A DNA stretch of 51,749 bases, from contig NZ_AOLQ01000030.1 of NCBI RefSeq assembly GCF_000337775.1, forward strand, positions 1 through 51,749, in the 5' to 3' direction. Below, in pieces: positions 34,003-42,244 of this stretch. Source of the stretch: Haloarcula vallismortis ATCC 29715. GTDB taxonomy: Archaea; Halobacteriota; Halobacteria; Halobacteriales; Haloarculaceae. The stretch's first letter is position 1; every line of letters starts with the position of its first letter. The notes below the pieces were generated by a model. It was given only the letters and a program-made list of their open reading frames with translations. It was not told where the DNA came from and made no database searches. The position numbers and the translations under genes are program-made.

Positions 34003-34890
34003 ATGGGCGAGATTAATCTTTTCCGCGTCTCTGACGAGGGGAGTGTTACGGAGATACCACCGGATCCCGTAGAGCTTGAGAGGAACGTACAGAATCTTAT
34101 TGAAGAGAATTTGGAAGAGTTACTCGGGATCACTTTCCTGGAGTCGGAATACAGTACTGGCGAGAAGCATGGCGGGAGAATTGATACATTAGGACTTGAC
34201 GAGAACAATTCTCCAGTTATTATCGAGTATAAGAAGACACAAAATCAAAATGTTATCAATCAGGGGCTATACTACTTCGACTGGCTCGTTGACCACAAAG
34301 CCGAATTTGAGAATTTAGTACACGACAAAATAGCATCGGATCGAGAGGTAGATTGGAGTTCACCCCGACTCGTCTGCATTGCCCCAGACTTCACGAAATA
34401 CGACTCACACGCCGTGGAGCAGATTGGTCAAAATATCGAGCTTATGCGGTTTGAGCAGTACTCAGGTGGACTCCTACTTCTCGAGCTTCTCAACGTCGTA
34501 GAATCTTCGGATGAAACCGAATCCAGCCGGGAGTATACCACCGTCGGAGAGAAAATTCAGCAGGCGAGCGATGACTTACGCCGCCTGTTCGAAGAGCTTG
34601 ACGAGTTTGTCCTGTCACTAGGGGACGATATCCAGAAGAAAGAGCTCAAGTACTACTTTGCTTACAAGCGCATCCAGAATTTCGTATGCGTGTATATTAC
34701 CCCAGATAAAGGCGAAATCCGGGTGTACCTGAAGATCGACCCCGACGAGCTCGAAACAATGCCAGATATCGGAAGGGATGTTACGAATACCGGCCACTAT
34801 GGAACCGGAGATCTAGAGCTCACTATCTCTGAGAAAGACGACCTAGAAATCTGCAAGGAGTACATAGAATTGAGCTACGATGGAGTATGA
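34003..34890 (+). CDS. DUF91/DUF5655-type PD-(D/E)XK nuclease-like protein
   Basis: This is a 295-residue protein. Residues 25-85 have the PD-(D/E)XK layout seen in NucS/DUF91-like proteins: a helix with LIEENLEELLGI, then GRIDTLGLDENNSPVIIEYKK, which supplies D and E-x-K. NQGLYYFDWLVDHKAEF follows. The C-terminal 110 residues (LFEELDEFVLSLGDDIQKKEL ... FVCVYITPDKGEIRVYLKID) match the DUF5655 type of small domain. Proteins of this pairing are commonly annotated as putative endonucleases in defence regions. The gene is clearly AT-richer than the neighbouring mcrBC pair and SNF2 gene, suggesting a separate insertion. No partner overlaps it, so it may act alone. Its substrate is unknown. Confidence 0.75.
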   Translation: MGEINLFRVSDEGSVTEIPPDPVELERNVQNLIEENLEELLGITFLESEYSTGEKHGGRIDTLGLDENNSPVIIEYKKTQNQNVINQGLYYFDWLVDHKAEFENLVHDKIASDREVDWSSPRLVCIAPDFTKYDSHAVEQIGQNIELMRFEQYSGGLLLLELLNVVESSDETESSREYTTVGEKIQQASDDLRRLFEELDEFVLSLGDDIQKKELKYYFAYKRIQNFVCVYITPDKGEIRVYLKIDPDELETMPDIGRDVTNTGHYGTGDLELTISEKDDLEICKEYIELSYDGV

Positions 34891-35027
34891 TGTCAGAACC
34901 TCATATAATGTCACCGCTCAGCTCCTCCATCGTCTGGAGAATATCTCGGTGATTGGGAACCGAATTTTCTGACCCCAGCAGCGGTATCTACACAACGCAT
35001 TTGACAGTCAGAGCTATCTATGCAGGT

Positions 35028-36785
35028 ATGGATGATGAGGACCTCGTCGATGTCGAGATCGCACACGAGGCTCCTGACGATATATCGGACGCTTACACCT
35101 CTGAAGCATCGGAATTTCCGTTTCACCGTCTCACTGTCGTTGCAAACCGGCTGAGTGCGGGCCAACCTGACACGGAACTCCGGTCACTCTCGAGCGTCGA
35201 TGAAGAGCAGGTCAAACTGCTCGAACACCAGGTTGACGCCGCCCATCGGGCGCTGTTCGAGATGGACGGGAAGGCCTTGCTGGCCGACGAGGTCGGGCTC
35301 GGGAAGACCATCGAGGTCGGAATGATTCTGAAGGAGATGCATTACCGGGAGACGGACGATTCGGTCCTCATCCTGACGCCCGCTCAACTCGCAAAGCAGT
35401 GGCAAGGCGAGCTACGGGAGAAATTCGGCCTCGACTTCGTCTGTAACTACGACGGCGAGTTCCAAGGATTCGACGCCCACGACCGCATCATCTCGAGCAT
35501 CGACACGGCGAAAAGCGACCGATACCGTCACAGCGTTCTCTCCCGAAACTGGGACGTCCTCGTGCTGGATGAAGCCCACTACGTCAAGAACGAGGACACT
35601 GATCGGTACGAACTCATCGACAAGCTCACGTACGACTACGCGTTCTTTCTCACGGCCACCCCGATTCAGAACGAGCTGACTGACCTCTATAACATCGTTT
35701 CCCTGCTTCGGCCGGGCTTGTTCGGCAGCCGGGAAACGTTCCACCACTACTTCGTGGACAACGGTCAGGACACGCTGGTGAACCGTAACGAGCTTCAGCA
35801 GCGTCTGCACCAAGTGATGATTCGGAACCGGCGAGCCGAGACCGACATCGACTTTACGAACCGAGAGATCGATACGCGCACATTCCAGCCGAGCAATAGC
35901 GAGCGCGAACTATACGAAGCCGTGACGGACTACGTTCGAGAAGCGTACAGCGAGGATCGGGGACAGAAGTTGGTGTTAATGATGCTGCAAAAGGAGGTCG
36001 TGAGCAGTCCTGCAGCCCTCAAGAAGACGATTCGAAAACAGCTAGACGCGAACAACGAACTCACGCATCGAAGCGAGCTGGAGACGATTCTGGAGAAGAT
36101 CGATGCCATCGAGACGGTTACCAAACAGGAGCGGCTCTTCGATATCGTCGAGGAAGCACGCGAGCACGTCGAGATGGGGCGCGTCATCGTGTTCACGCAA
36201 TTCCGAGCGACTCAACAGCAGGTCTTGGAATCGCTTCAGGAACAAGGGTACACGACCCACGCTTTCCACGGCGGACACTCAAGTCAGGAAAAAGAAGATA
36301 TCGTGGATCGGTTCCGAGAGGAAGGCGGGGTTCTCGTCTCGACGGACGCGATGAGCGAGGGGCGAAACCTCCAGTTCTGTAACATTATGGTGAACTACGA
36401 CCTGCCGTGGAACCCGATGAAGGTAGAACAGCGCATCGGTCGGATCCACCGAATCGGCCAGAAGCGAGAGGTGTTCGTGTTCAACATGGCGCTTGAAGAT
36501 ACGATCGAGGAGTACGTGCTGGAACGGCTGTACCACAAGATCGACTTGTTCCAACAGACCGTCGGAGAGCTGAGCACGATCCTCACGCGGCTCGAAGACT
36601 CCGGAAAGGGATTCGAAGACGAGATCTTCGAACGCCTCGTCAACGCGGACTCCGATGCGAACCTCGAAAACGATTTCGAAGCGATGGCGGTTGATCTCGA
36701 GGAACAGCAGGAGCTCTCCGAGAAGGTAGAGAACTTCAACAGCGCTGTCTTCGAGAACTTCGACCTGGGTGCGACCGATGACTGA
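35028..36785 (+). CDS. SNF2/RapA-type helicase-like ATPase
   Basis: This 585-residue SF2 ATPase has motif I DEVGLGKTIE at about residues 86-95, motif II LDEAHYVKNE at about 180-189, and motif III FLTATPIQNEL. The C-terminal lobe has VIVFTQFRATQQQ, TDAMSEGRNLQF and motif VI QRIGRIHRIGQ. It is a compact, RapA-like version without extra N- or C-terminal nuclease domains. The ATG at 35028 is chosen over an upstream TTG at 34953 because the added residues are not conserved-looking. The next gene's start lies inside its stop region (ATG at 36778, stop ending 36785), so the two are translationally coupled. SNF2 ATPases are frequent motors in DISARM-like and DUF499/DUF1156-associated defence loci. 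This one could belong to the island's system or form a separate two-gene unit. Confidence 0.87.
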   Translation: MDDEDLVDVEIAHEAPDDISDAYTSEASEFPFHRLTVVANRLSAGQPDTELRSLSSVDEEQVKLLEHQVDAAHRALFEMDGKALLADEVGLGKTIEVGMILKEMHYRETDDSVLILTPAQLAKQWQGELREKFGLDFVCNYDGEFQGFDAHDRIISSIDTAKSDRYRHSVLSRNWDVLVLDEAHYVKNEDTDRYELIDKLTYDYAFFLTATPIQNELTDLYNIVSLLRPGLFGSRETFHHYFVDNGQDTLVNRNELQQRLHQVMIRNRRAETDIDFTNREIDTRTFQPSNSERELYEAVTDYVREAYSEDRGQKLVLMMLQKEVVSSPAALKKTIRKQLDANNELTHRSELETILEKIDAIETVTKQERLFDIVEEAREHVEMGRVIVFTQFRATQQQVLESLQEQGYTTHAFHGGHSSQEKEDIVDRFREEGGVLVSTDAMSEGRNLQFCNIMVNYDLPWNPMKVEQRIGRIHRIGQKREVFVFNMALEDTIEEYVLERLYHKIDLFQQTVGELSTILTRLEDSGKGFEDEIFERLVNADSDANLENDFEAMAVDLEEQQELSEKVENFNSAVFENFDLGATDD

Positions 36786-37965
36786 TGCTACGCTCCCCGT
36801 CACGCAGTCAAGACTAACTGCGTTCGCTCGAGAGTATCTGCAAACCATTGGCGCATCCGTCCACGAAGACGGACCTCGATGGCACGTCAACCTCCCCGAC
36901 TACGTCGATGTCGAGTTCAGCGACGGGAGCGAGTTCGAAGTCGTCCTCGAAACAGACTCTAGTGAACAAGGAGGACAGGATGAATTCGTTCTGGCCCCGG
37001 AGAGTGAATTCGCTCAACAGTTACTCGACGAAGCGATTTCGATATCCCCCGTCGGTCGGCTATCGGTTACCGACGAACTCTCAGGAGGCGAGTACCAGTA
37101 CCCCGACTGGGTCGTAGAAAGCGACCTCCAAGTCGTTGATGCTTCGTTTATGCCATATTACGACCGTGAGGCGGTGTTCGCGGTCGTGCAGATCGGCGTC
37201 GAAACGGTGAGCGAATACCAGACACAGTTCCTCGAAGCCGTCAGCATCGACGCTTCGTCACAGGAGGAATTGACCGGTATGGCCGAGACTGTCCTACAAT
37301 CCTTCTACGACCCTAAGAACGAGCCCGGAGACAGCGGTTGGGAGGACAACAGTACCGAGTCGATCGGAACGGAAGTCTTCGAAGCAGCCGTCAGCGAGTG
37401 CCAGCAAACTGCGCTTGATAACGTTCGTGAGGCCATCGCCGATATCCGTGAGTCGGCCTCGCGTGCTGCCGATGCCGAGTTTGATGAGTATCGACAGCTA
37501 CAGAATCAACAACTGAGCGACCTTCGAGATGAAATTGATTCGGTGACGACCCGTCTTCAGAATGTCGCGGATGACGTCGATACCGCGCCGTCCCACGAAG
37601 ACAGGATTGATGCCCTACAAAAACGAGAAGAGCTCCAAGCGAAGCAAGAGGAACTCGAGAAGAAGCGAGCAGACATCCTCGAATCGAAACAACATGGATT
37701 CGAAGACAAGCGGCGCGAGATCTATCAGCGTCATCATCTCGAAGTTCAGACGAAGCCAGTAGCGACTACACTGGTGTCGTACGAGCGTGGCGAAATCGAA
37801 CTCCGACTTGCTGATTGCGGGCGGAACGAGACTATGCGGGCTCCCTATGCAGCAGGTGCCGGATATACAGACACGGTCAACTGTCCAAGTTGCCAGGCGA
37901 AGCTCTCGCCTGATAACCCTGTCAAGATGGGGGTCACGGGATTGCGGTGTCGAAAGTGTTTATAA
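36778..37965 (+). CDS. Coiled-coil protein with C-terminal zinc ribbon, coupled to the SNF2 gene
   Basis: This 395-residue protein is counted from the ATG at 36778, which overlaps the end of the SNF2 gene by 8 bases. Residues 1-170 are an acidic alpha/beta domain. Residues 190-310 are a long coiled coil rich in E, Q, K and R (LQNQQLSDLRDEIDSVTTRL, ELQAKQEELEKKRADILESK). The last 80 residues are beta-rich, with CPSCQAK and CRKC forming a zinc ribbon that ends the protein. It looks like a dedicated partner that links the SNF2 motor to DNA or another protein. I know of no named family for it. An effector nuclease motif is not visible. Confidence 0.72.
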   Translation: MTDATLPVTQSRLTAFAREYLQTIGASVHEDGPRWHVNLPDYVDVEFSDGSEFEVVLETDSSEQGGQDEFVLAPESEFAQQLLDEAISISPVGRLSVTDELSGGEYQYPDWVVESDLQVVDASFMPYYDREAVFAVVQIGVETVSEYQTQFLEAVSIDASSQEELTGMAETVLQSFYDPKNEPGDSGWEDNSTESIGTEVFEAAVSECQQTALDNVREAIADIRESASRAADAEFDEYRQLQNQQLSDLRDEIDSVTTRLQNVADDVDTAPSHEDRIDALQKREELQAKQEELEKKRADILESKQHGFEDKRREIYQRHHLEVQTKPVATTLVSYERGEIELRLADCGRNETMRAPYAAGAGYTDTVNCPSCQAKLSPDNPVKMGVTGLRCRKCL

Positions 37966-38300
37966 TACTGAATATTGGCTCGTCGTTTTTCGCCGTTCGA
38001 TAGCTCCACAGCAATCTAGTTCTTTCGAGAAACAAATGAAAGACAGTCTCTAGTGAATCGGGCAACATAGTGGGTCCTCTAGAAGCTTTTTGAGTTTCAT
38101 CAATTATCATTCAATAATCCAACCATTATATCCGGATAGTGCCTGCATCTGTTGAGTGAGAATTGGAGATCGTCGAACGAGTGGCCCTACGTACTGAGTT
38201 GCGTATCATCTCCTTGTGTCCTATACCTATTGTAGGATGGAACAAGAAGATTTCACGGGGATGGCCGTGTTCGTAGGCTATAGGAATTGTCAACCCACTC
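37966..38300. other. AT-rich intergenic gap
   Basis: This 335-base gap lies between the coiled-coil gene and the end of the Shedu-type gene. It is AT-rich with scattered stops in all frames. I see no gene, RNA structure or strong repeat. It may hold transcription ends for the two convergent units. Confidence 0.5.
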
Positions 38301-39353
38301 TCAATCGAGCTTTGTCTGGTACGCTTCGACCAACCGCTCCCCCTTTCTTGCAAGTTCGCTATACGTCACTACGTCAATCCGGTTGAGAAAGCTGTTATAG
38401 ACGCGAAGTCCCTCCCGTTCATCCGAATTTAGGTCTGCCCCGATAACCACAGTACCCCGGGGTTTCAACATATCTAACCCATCTCGTCGGAGGATTCCAT
38501 CGCGGCTCGCTTCGATTTCATTGATGTAGTTTTCCACTTGTGAAACAGCTTCTGAGAGATCTGCACTCGGCCGATAATTGTCGTGAGACCGGTCTTCAAC
38601 CATTACTGTGTGATCTGGTTTCTTGATCTCAAAAATGTCGTAATATCCATTCACAGTTTCGAGACAAAAATCGACCTCTTCATCCCGCGTTAGCTCTCGC
38701 TCGTCACGGTTATCAACATATCTGGCACCAAATATCCAAGGGTGGCTCTCTAAGAACTCCTGATATTCTCGTTCAGGTTCTCTCGATTGGATCAGTTCTC
38801 GAAATTCATCGATTGCATTACGTGCTCGAGCCCTACTAATGAGATATTCTACATTAACAACGTCCTCTGGTAACTCATCAGCAAATCCCTCGATATCATC
38901 AATAGCAGGTTCAATTTCACTGACGCTCTTGATGAGTTCAACAGCTAATTCTTCAGATTCTTCGGTATCTGTAGATTCGATACTCTCAATAGCTGCTTTT
39001 GCTGCCTCAACTGATGGGGCATCCTTTGCGAGAATTACGTGATTCCCCCTTTCCAGATTTGCGATATCCTCGAGATTATCCAGTAGAGCAATTAATCGCT
39101 GTAATTCATCAGGCTGACATCGGAAGATCGTCTCCTCTTCGACTTCGATCCTGCTGTCGGTGAGACGAGACTTCCAGAATGAAATGACCTTCTTGCCGGA
39201 GTCAGAGGCAATCACCTCAAAAACGTTAACTGATTTGAACGTCCTTGGACCATCCTTAATCGGATAGTGAGCGACATGACGAAGTCTATCTTTGTCCTCA
39301 AGAGGGACTTCAATCTCATATATCTCCCCGTCAAACGTCTGCTCAATTTCCAT
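38301..39353 (-). CDS. Shedu-type (DUF4263) nuclease
   Basis: This 350-residue protein has the C-terminal DUF4263 domain found in the single-gene Shedu antiphage system, a PD-(D/E)XK nuclease. Visible marks are EYQEFLESHPWIFGARYVDN, then EVDFCLETVNGYYDIFEIKKP with the catalytic D and E-x-K, and RGTVVIGADLNSDEREGLR followed by SFLNRIDVVTYSEL. The N-terminal 190 residues are beta-rich, then helical, as in Shedu proteins with variable sensing domains. It is transcribed alone, with TATA-like CTTATTAAATG upstream on its strand. The low GC content sets it apart from the orc gene to its right, which suits a separately acquired defence gene. Confidence 0.87.
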   Translation of the reverse strand: MEIEQTFDGEIYEIEVPLEDKDRLRHVAHYPIKDGPRTFKSVNVFEVIASDSGKKVISFWKSRLTDSRIEVEEETIFRCQPDELQRLIALLDNLEDIANLERGNHVILAKDAPSVEAAKAAIESIESTDTEESEELAVELIKSVSEIEPAIDDIEGFADELPEDVVNVEYLISRARARNAIDEFRELIQSREPEREYQEFLESHPWIFGARYVDNRDERELTRDEEVDFCLETVNGYYDIFEIKKPDHTVMVEDRSHDNYRPSADLSEAVSQVENYINEIEASRDGILRRDGLDMLKPRGTVVIGADLNSDEREGLRVYNSFLNRIDVVTYSELARKGERLVEAYQTKLD

Positions 39354-39373
39354 ATCTTATTGTCAGAGAGACC

Positions 39374-39384
39374 CATTTAATAAG
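39374..39384 (-). promoter_or_regulatory. TATA box of the Shedu-type gene
   Basis: On the minus strand the sequence reads CTTATTAAATG, 21-31 bases upstream of the ATG at 39353. This spacing is consistent with a leaderless transcript. Confidence 0.6.
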
Positions 39385-39567
39385 TCTAATCGACAAGCAG
39401 AAAGGTAGAACCGGAAGTGCGTGAGTTTCCGGGAAATGCTAAAATCATAAACATAGAATCAACGTATACAGGATTGAACTCACTCAATCACTTACAGTAA
39501 CAGATTGCATATACTGTTCTTTCCGGAAACAACCCGGTCAGGCTTTTGTAACCTGGCTCGAAATCAG

Positions 39568-39582
39568 TCTGTCAGAGACAGA
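39568..39582. promoter_or_regulatory. Small hairpin abutting the first orc start codon
   Basis: A perfect 6-base inverted repeat, TCTGTC-AGA-GACAGA, ends on the A of the ATG at 39582. In a leaderless or short-leader mRNA this would sit at the transcription start, where it could act as an operator or affect translation initiation. Function is inferred. Confidence 0.4.
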
Positions 39583-40610
39583 TGATTCGCGATGCTCGCG
39601 TCCTCCGCGCCGGGTTCGTCCCTCGGGAAGTTGAGCATCGCGACGCCGAAGTCAACCACCTCTCCAGCGTTCTTGAGCCCATCACGAACGGAGAACCCGC
39701 CGACACGGCCATCGTCACTGGACCCAGCGGCGCCGGCAAGACCTGCATCTCGCAATTCGTCACCGAACGACTCCGGGAAGAGGTCCTCGACGTTGAGGCC
39801 ACCTACGTCAACTGCTGGCGTAACTACACCCGGTTCCGGACGCTCTACCAGATCCTCGACGACCTCGGCGCCACCATCGACATCCACCGCCAGTCGACGC
39901 CGCACGACGAACTCGTCGACCGCCTCCAGCAGCACGACGGCCCGCGAACCGTCGTCATTCTCGACGAGGTTGACCAACTGGAGGACCCCAGTGTCATTTA
40001 CGACCTCCACAGCCTCCCGCAGTTCGCGATTATCTGCATCGCGAACAAGGAAGAGGAGCTGTTCAGCCGCGTCGACGACCGCCTCGTGAGCCGCCTGCGC
40101 TCCAGCGAACATGTCCGGATGGACAAGTACCACGACGAGCAGCTGTACGATATCCTGAGTGCGCGGACGAAGTGGGGACTCGATGAGGACGTCATCATCG
40201 ACGACCAACTCTACCGGATCGCCGACGCGGCCGCCGGCGACGCCCGCCTGGCCATCGGCATCCTCCGAACCGCCGCCGGCAAAGCAGATCGCGAGAACCA
40301 CGAGCGGATCACCGACGACATTCTCCTAGACGCCGCCGAGGATGCTCGGGCCCAAATCAAGCAGAAGAGCCTCGACTCGCTCACACCGCACCAGCGCGTC
40401 GTCTACGACATCGTTCGCGAGCATGGCCCGGTAGGGCCGAGCGAGATTCACGAGCGCTATTCCGAGGACGTCGATGATCCACGGACGAAACGGACTGTTC
40501 GGACGTACCTCTCAAAGATGGAGCAGTACAACCTCCTCGAGGCGGAAGGGACGAGTCGGGACCGAGAGTACTCGCTCGTCGATTCAGCGGCTGCGTCGCC
40601 GATGCAGTGA
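39582..40610 (+). CDS. Orc1/Cdc6-family replication initiator, copy 1
   Basis: This 342-residue archaeal initiator has Walker A GPSGAGKT at residues 46-53, Walker B VVILDEVDQLED with the Asp at 128, and the sensor region QFAIICIANKEEE. An Orc-type LVSRLRSSEHVRM is followed by the lid helix GDARLAIGILRTAA. A C-terminal winged helix (GPVGPSEIHERYSEDV ... RTYLSKMEQYNLLE) binds origin repeats. It is shorter at the N-terminus than copy 2. The upstream gap (39354-39581) has only weak GGAAAC-type words and no clear origin repeat array. This copy may therefore act at the repeats near copy 2 or be a regulator. It ends 18 bases before the convergent SRAP gene. Confidence 0.9.
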   Translation: MIRDARVLRAGFVPREVEHRDAEVNHLSSVLEPITNGEPADTAIVTGPSGAGKTCISQFVTERLREEVLDVEATYVNCWRNYTRFRTLYQILDDLGATIDIHRQSTPHDELVDRLQQHDGPRTVVILDEVDQLEDPSVIYDLHSLPQFAIICIANKEEELFSRVDDRLVSRLRSSEHVRMDKYHDEQLYDILSARTKWGLDEDVIIDDQLYRIADAAAGDARLAIGILRTAAGKADRENHERITDDILLDAAEDARAQIKQKSLDSLTPHQRVVYDIVREHGPVGPSEIHERYSEDVDDPRTKRTVRTYLSKMEQYNLLEAEGTSRDREYSLVDSAAASPMQ

Positions 40611-40628
40611 CTGTGACCCCGTCAGCTA

Positions 40629-41315
40629 TCAGGAACTGAACTCGCCGAGGCCCGATTGCTCGTGGTCCAGCGGCTCGATGACCTGGGGATCGTCGTTGCC
40701 GGGGTTGTTGACCCGCGTCGAGATCTCGTAAGCGTCTAGATCGTCCTTCGGATACGGCTGACACAGTTCCTTGCGGGTGTCCGGATCTGCGGCGAGCCAG
40801 TCGGACTCAGCGTCCTTTGGGAGGACGACCGGCATCCGGTCGTGGATTGAGTTCATCAGGTCGTTCGGCTCCGTCGTGAGAATCGTGACGCACGAGATCC
40901 TCTCGTCGTCGCCCTCCCAGACGTCCCAGAGCCCGGCCATCGCGAATGCGGGGTCGTCCTCCCGGTAAATCCGGTAAGGCTGCTTCGACCCGCCGTTCGA
41001 CGATTTCCACTCGTAGAATCCTGAAGAGAGGACGAGACAGGGACGTGATTCCCACGCCCGCTCGAAGACGCGTTTCTCGCCGGCAGTCTCGGAGCGAGCG
41101 TTGATAATGCCCTCCTCGGGCTCATCCGCCCAGAACGGAATCAGCCCCCAGTGATAGGCGTCGATCTCGTCGGAGGCCTCGTTCGTGATGATGTAGAGAT
41201 CCTCGCCAGGAGCGATGTTGTATCGGGGTGTGTACCCACCGTCCGCGACGACCTCGGCATCGAAGCGGGCCTCGAGGTTAGCCTGGTCGATAAAGAGCGA
41301 GTTTCGGCCACACAT
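40629..41315 (-). CDS. SRAP/HMCES-family (YedK-like) abasic-site peptidase
   Basis: This 228-residue protein is counted from the ATG at 41315, which makes the second residue the catalytic Cys2 (MCGRNSLF). That cysteine forms the covalent thiazolidine bond to abasic sites in single-stranded DNA. Other family residues are visible: YNIAPGE, the Asn and Glu of INARSETA, FYEWK, and the His of SIHDRMPVVL. An in-frame ATG further upstream (41345) would bury Cys2 and is rejected. The role is protection of abasic single-stranded DNA during replication. Its neighbours are a replication initiator and, further right, a DNA polymerase, which suits a replication-associated function. Length is normal for the family. 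Confidence 0.92.
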   Translation of the reverse strand: MCGRNSLFIDQANLEARFDAEVVADGGYTPRYNIAPGEDLYIITNEASDEIDAYHWGLIPFWADEPEEGIINARSETAGEKRVFERAWESRPCLVLSSGFYEWKSSNGGSKQPYRIYREDDPAFAMAGLWDVWEGDDERISCVTILTTEPNDLMNSIHDRMPVVLPKDAESDWLAADPDTRKELCQPYPKDDLDAYEISTRVNNPGNDDPQVIEPLDHEQSGLGEFSS

Positions 41316-41381
41316 ACATCTGGGTCTGACCGGGAGAGTCTTCAACGTATCTGGAAATGTGAACGGCTCTGAATCGTGCTG

Positions 41382-41972
41382 TTAGAGCTCGGTCGGGGGC
41401 AGTAGCTCACAGAGAACAGCTGCTTGGTCAAGAAGTGCGTCGAAGAGCCGTTCAGTCGGTCGATATAGCGCGTGGTGTTCATCAACAGAGTATGGGGTTT
41501 TCTCATCATCTGTGTGTGAGAGAAATCCGCACTCGAGAAGCGGAGCAAGGGTAGTATCCAGGGCAGTTCCGGAACGGCCAGATTCGGCTTCAAGAGTGTG
41601 TCGAGGGAACTCAGAAAGGAACCGCGTACAGCAACTCAGTACGTGAGCACGTCGATCGGCGAATAGTTCGTTGAGCGCAGTACGATGGGTGCGTGTCCAA
41701 TACTCGTCGATTTTTACGTATGTGCGTACGATAGGGGAAAGCTCGTTCAAGGAACCATTAGCATGGACGATTCCAAGGTCGTTGAGCGCATGTTGGTCTT
41801 TGGTGTCCAAAGACTCGCCGAGGGGATGGAGAACAGTTTGAAGCGCCTCGTGGTACCGCGAAGTGAGAAATTCCCCGGCAACAACGTGGGCGTTCACGAT
41901 ATTTCGAGTTGGGTGCATTGACTCGTGGTGATCGGGGTTTCGGTGGTCAACGTGGGTTCGTGGGTAGCTCAT
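41382..41972 (-). CDS. Unrecognised haloarchaeal plasmid protein
   Basis: This 196-residue protein is rich in His, Leu and Thr and mostly helical. The C-terminal half has a possible winged-helix-like segment (LAPLLECGFLSHTDDEKTPYSV). No catalytic motif is visible. Its promoter side holds one of the four TTAACCAACA spaced inverted repeats (42045-42090), 73 bases before the start codon. The divergent neighbour is the first gene of the polymerase operon. It could be a regulator of that operon, but this is speculation from position. Confidence 0.6.
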   Translation of the reverse strand: MSYPRTHVDHRNPDHHESMHPTRNIVNAHVVAGEFLTSRYHEALQTVLHPLGESLDTKDQHALNDLGIVHANGSLNELSPIVRTYVKIDEYWTRTHRTALNELFADRRAHVLSCCTRFLSEFPRHTLEAESGRSGTALDTTLAPLLECGFLSHTDDEKTPYSVDEHHALYRPTERLFDALLDQAAVLCELLPPTEL

Positions 41973-42044
41973 AGAGCACCTCTTCCAACGTGGCGTTGAG
42001 CATTAACATACCGAGCAGTTAGGCTCAAGATTGTAGCTGTGAAG

Positions 42045-42090
42045 TGTTAACCAACATATCGCCGTCGATTCGCACCAGTGTTGGTTAACA
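42045..42090. repeat. Spaced inverted repeat, site 1 (best copy)
   Basis: TGTTAACCAACA at 42045-42056 and its exact complement TGTTGGTTAACA at 42079-42090 are separated by 22 bases. It lies in the 272-base divergent gap between the gene at 41972 (leftward) and the polymerase operon (42245, rightward). Three further copies occur at 45648, 48777 and 50255. This is probably an operator for a dimeric or tetrameric plasmid regulator. Confidence 0.75.
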
Positions 42091-42244
42091 CGAAGGCCGC
42101 TCGATTCAGGAACTATTCTCGGAAACGGGTTCAAAACAGAGACTACTCGGGACTGTACCGGGATTGGAGGGGATCACATCGAGTTTCCTGAAACGTGGAA
42201 GCGACACGCCGCGGCTTATCGGGAACGTAGACCTCTAGTCGAGT

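Noticed and set aside
14069-37965. Assignment of the whole island to BREX or DISARM
   Set aside because: No PglZ, BrxL, BrxA/B, DrmA, DrmB (DUF1998) or PLD-family DrmC protein is encoded here. The ATPase is DUF499-like and the methylases are DUF1156.
39410-39540. TTTCCGGGAAA and TTTCCGGAAAC words as origin boxes for the first orc gene
   Set aside because: Only two unlike copies, without the trailing G-run or regular arrangement, so they are too weak to call an origin.
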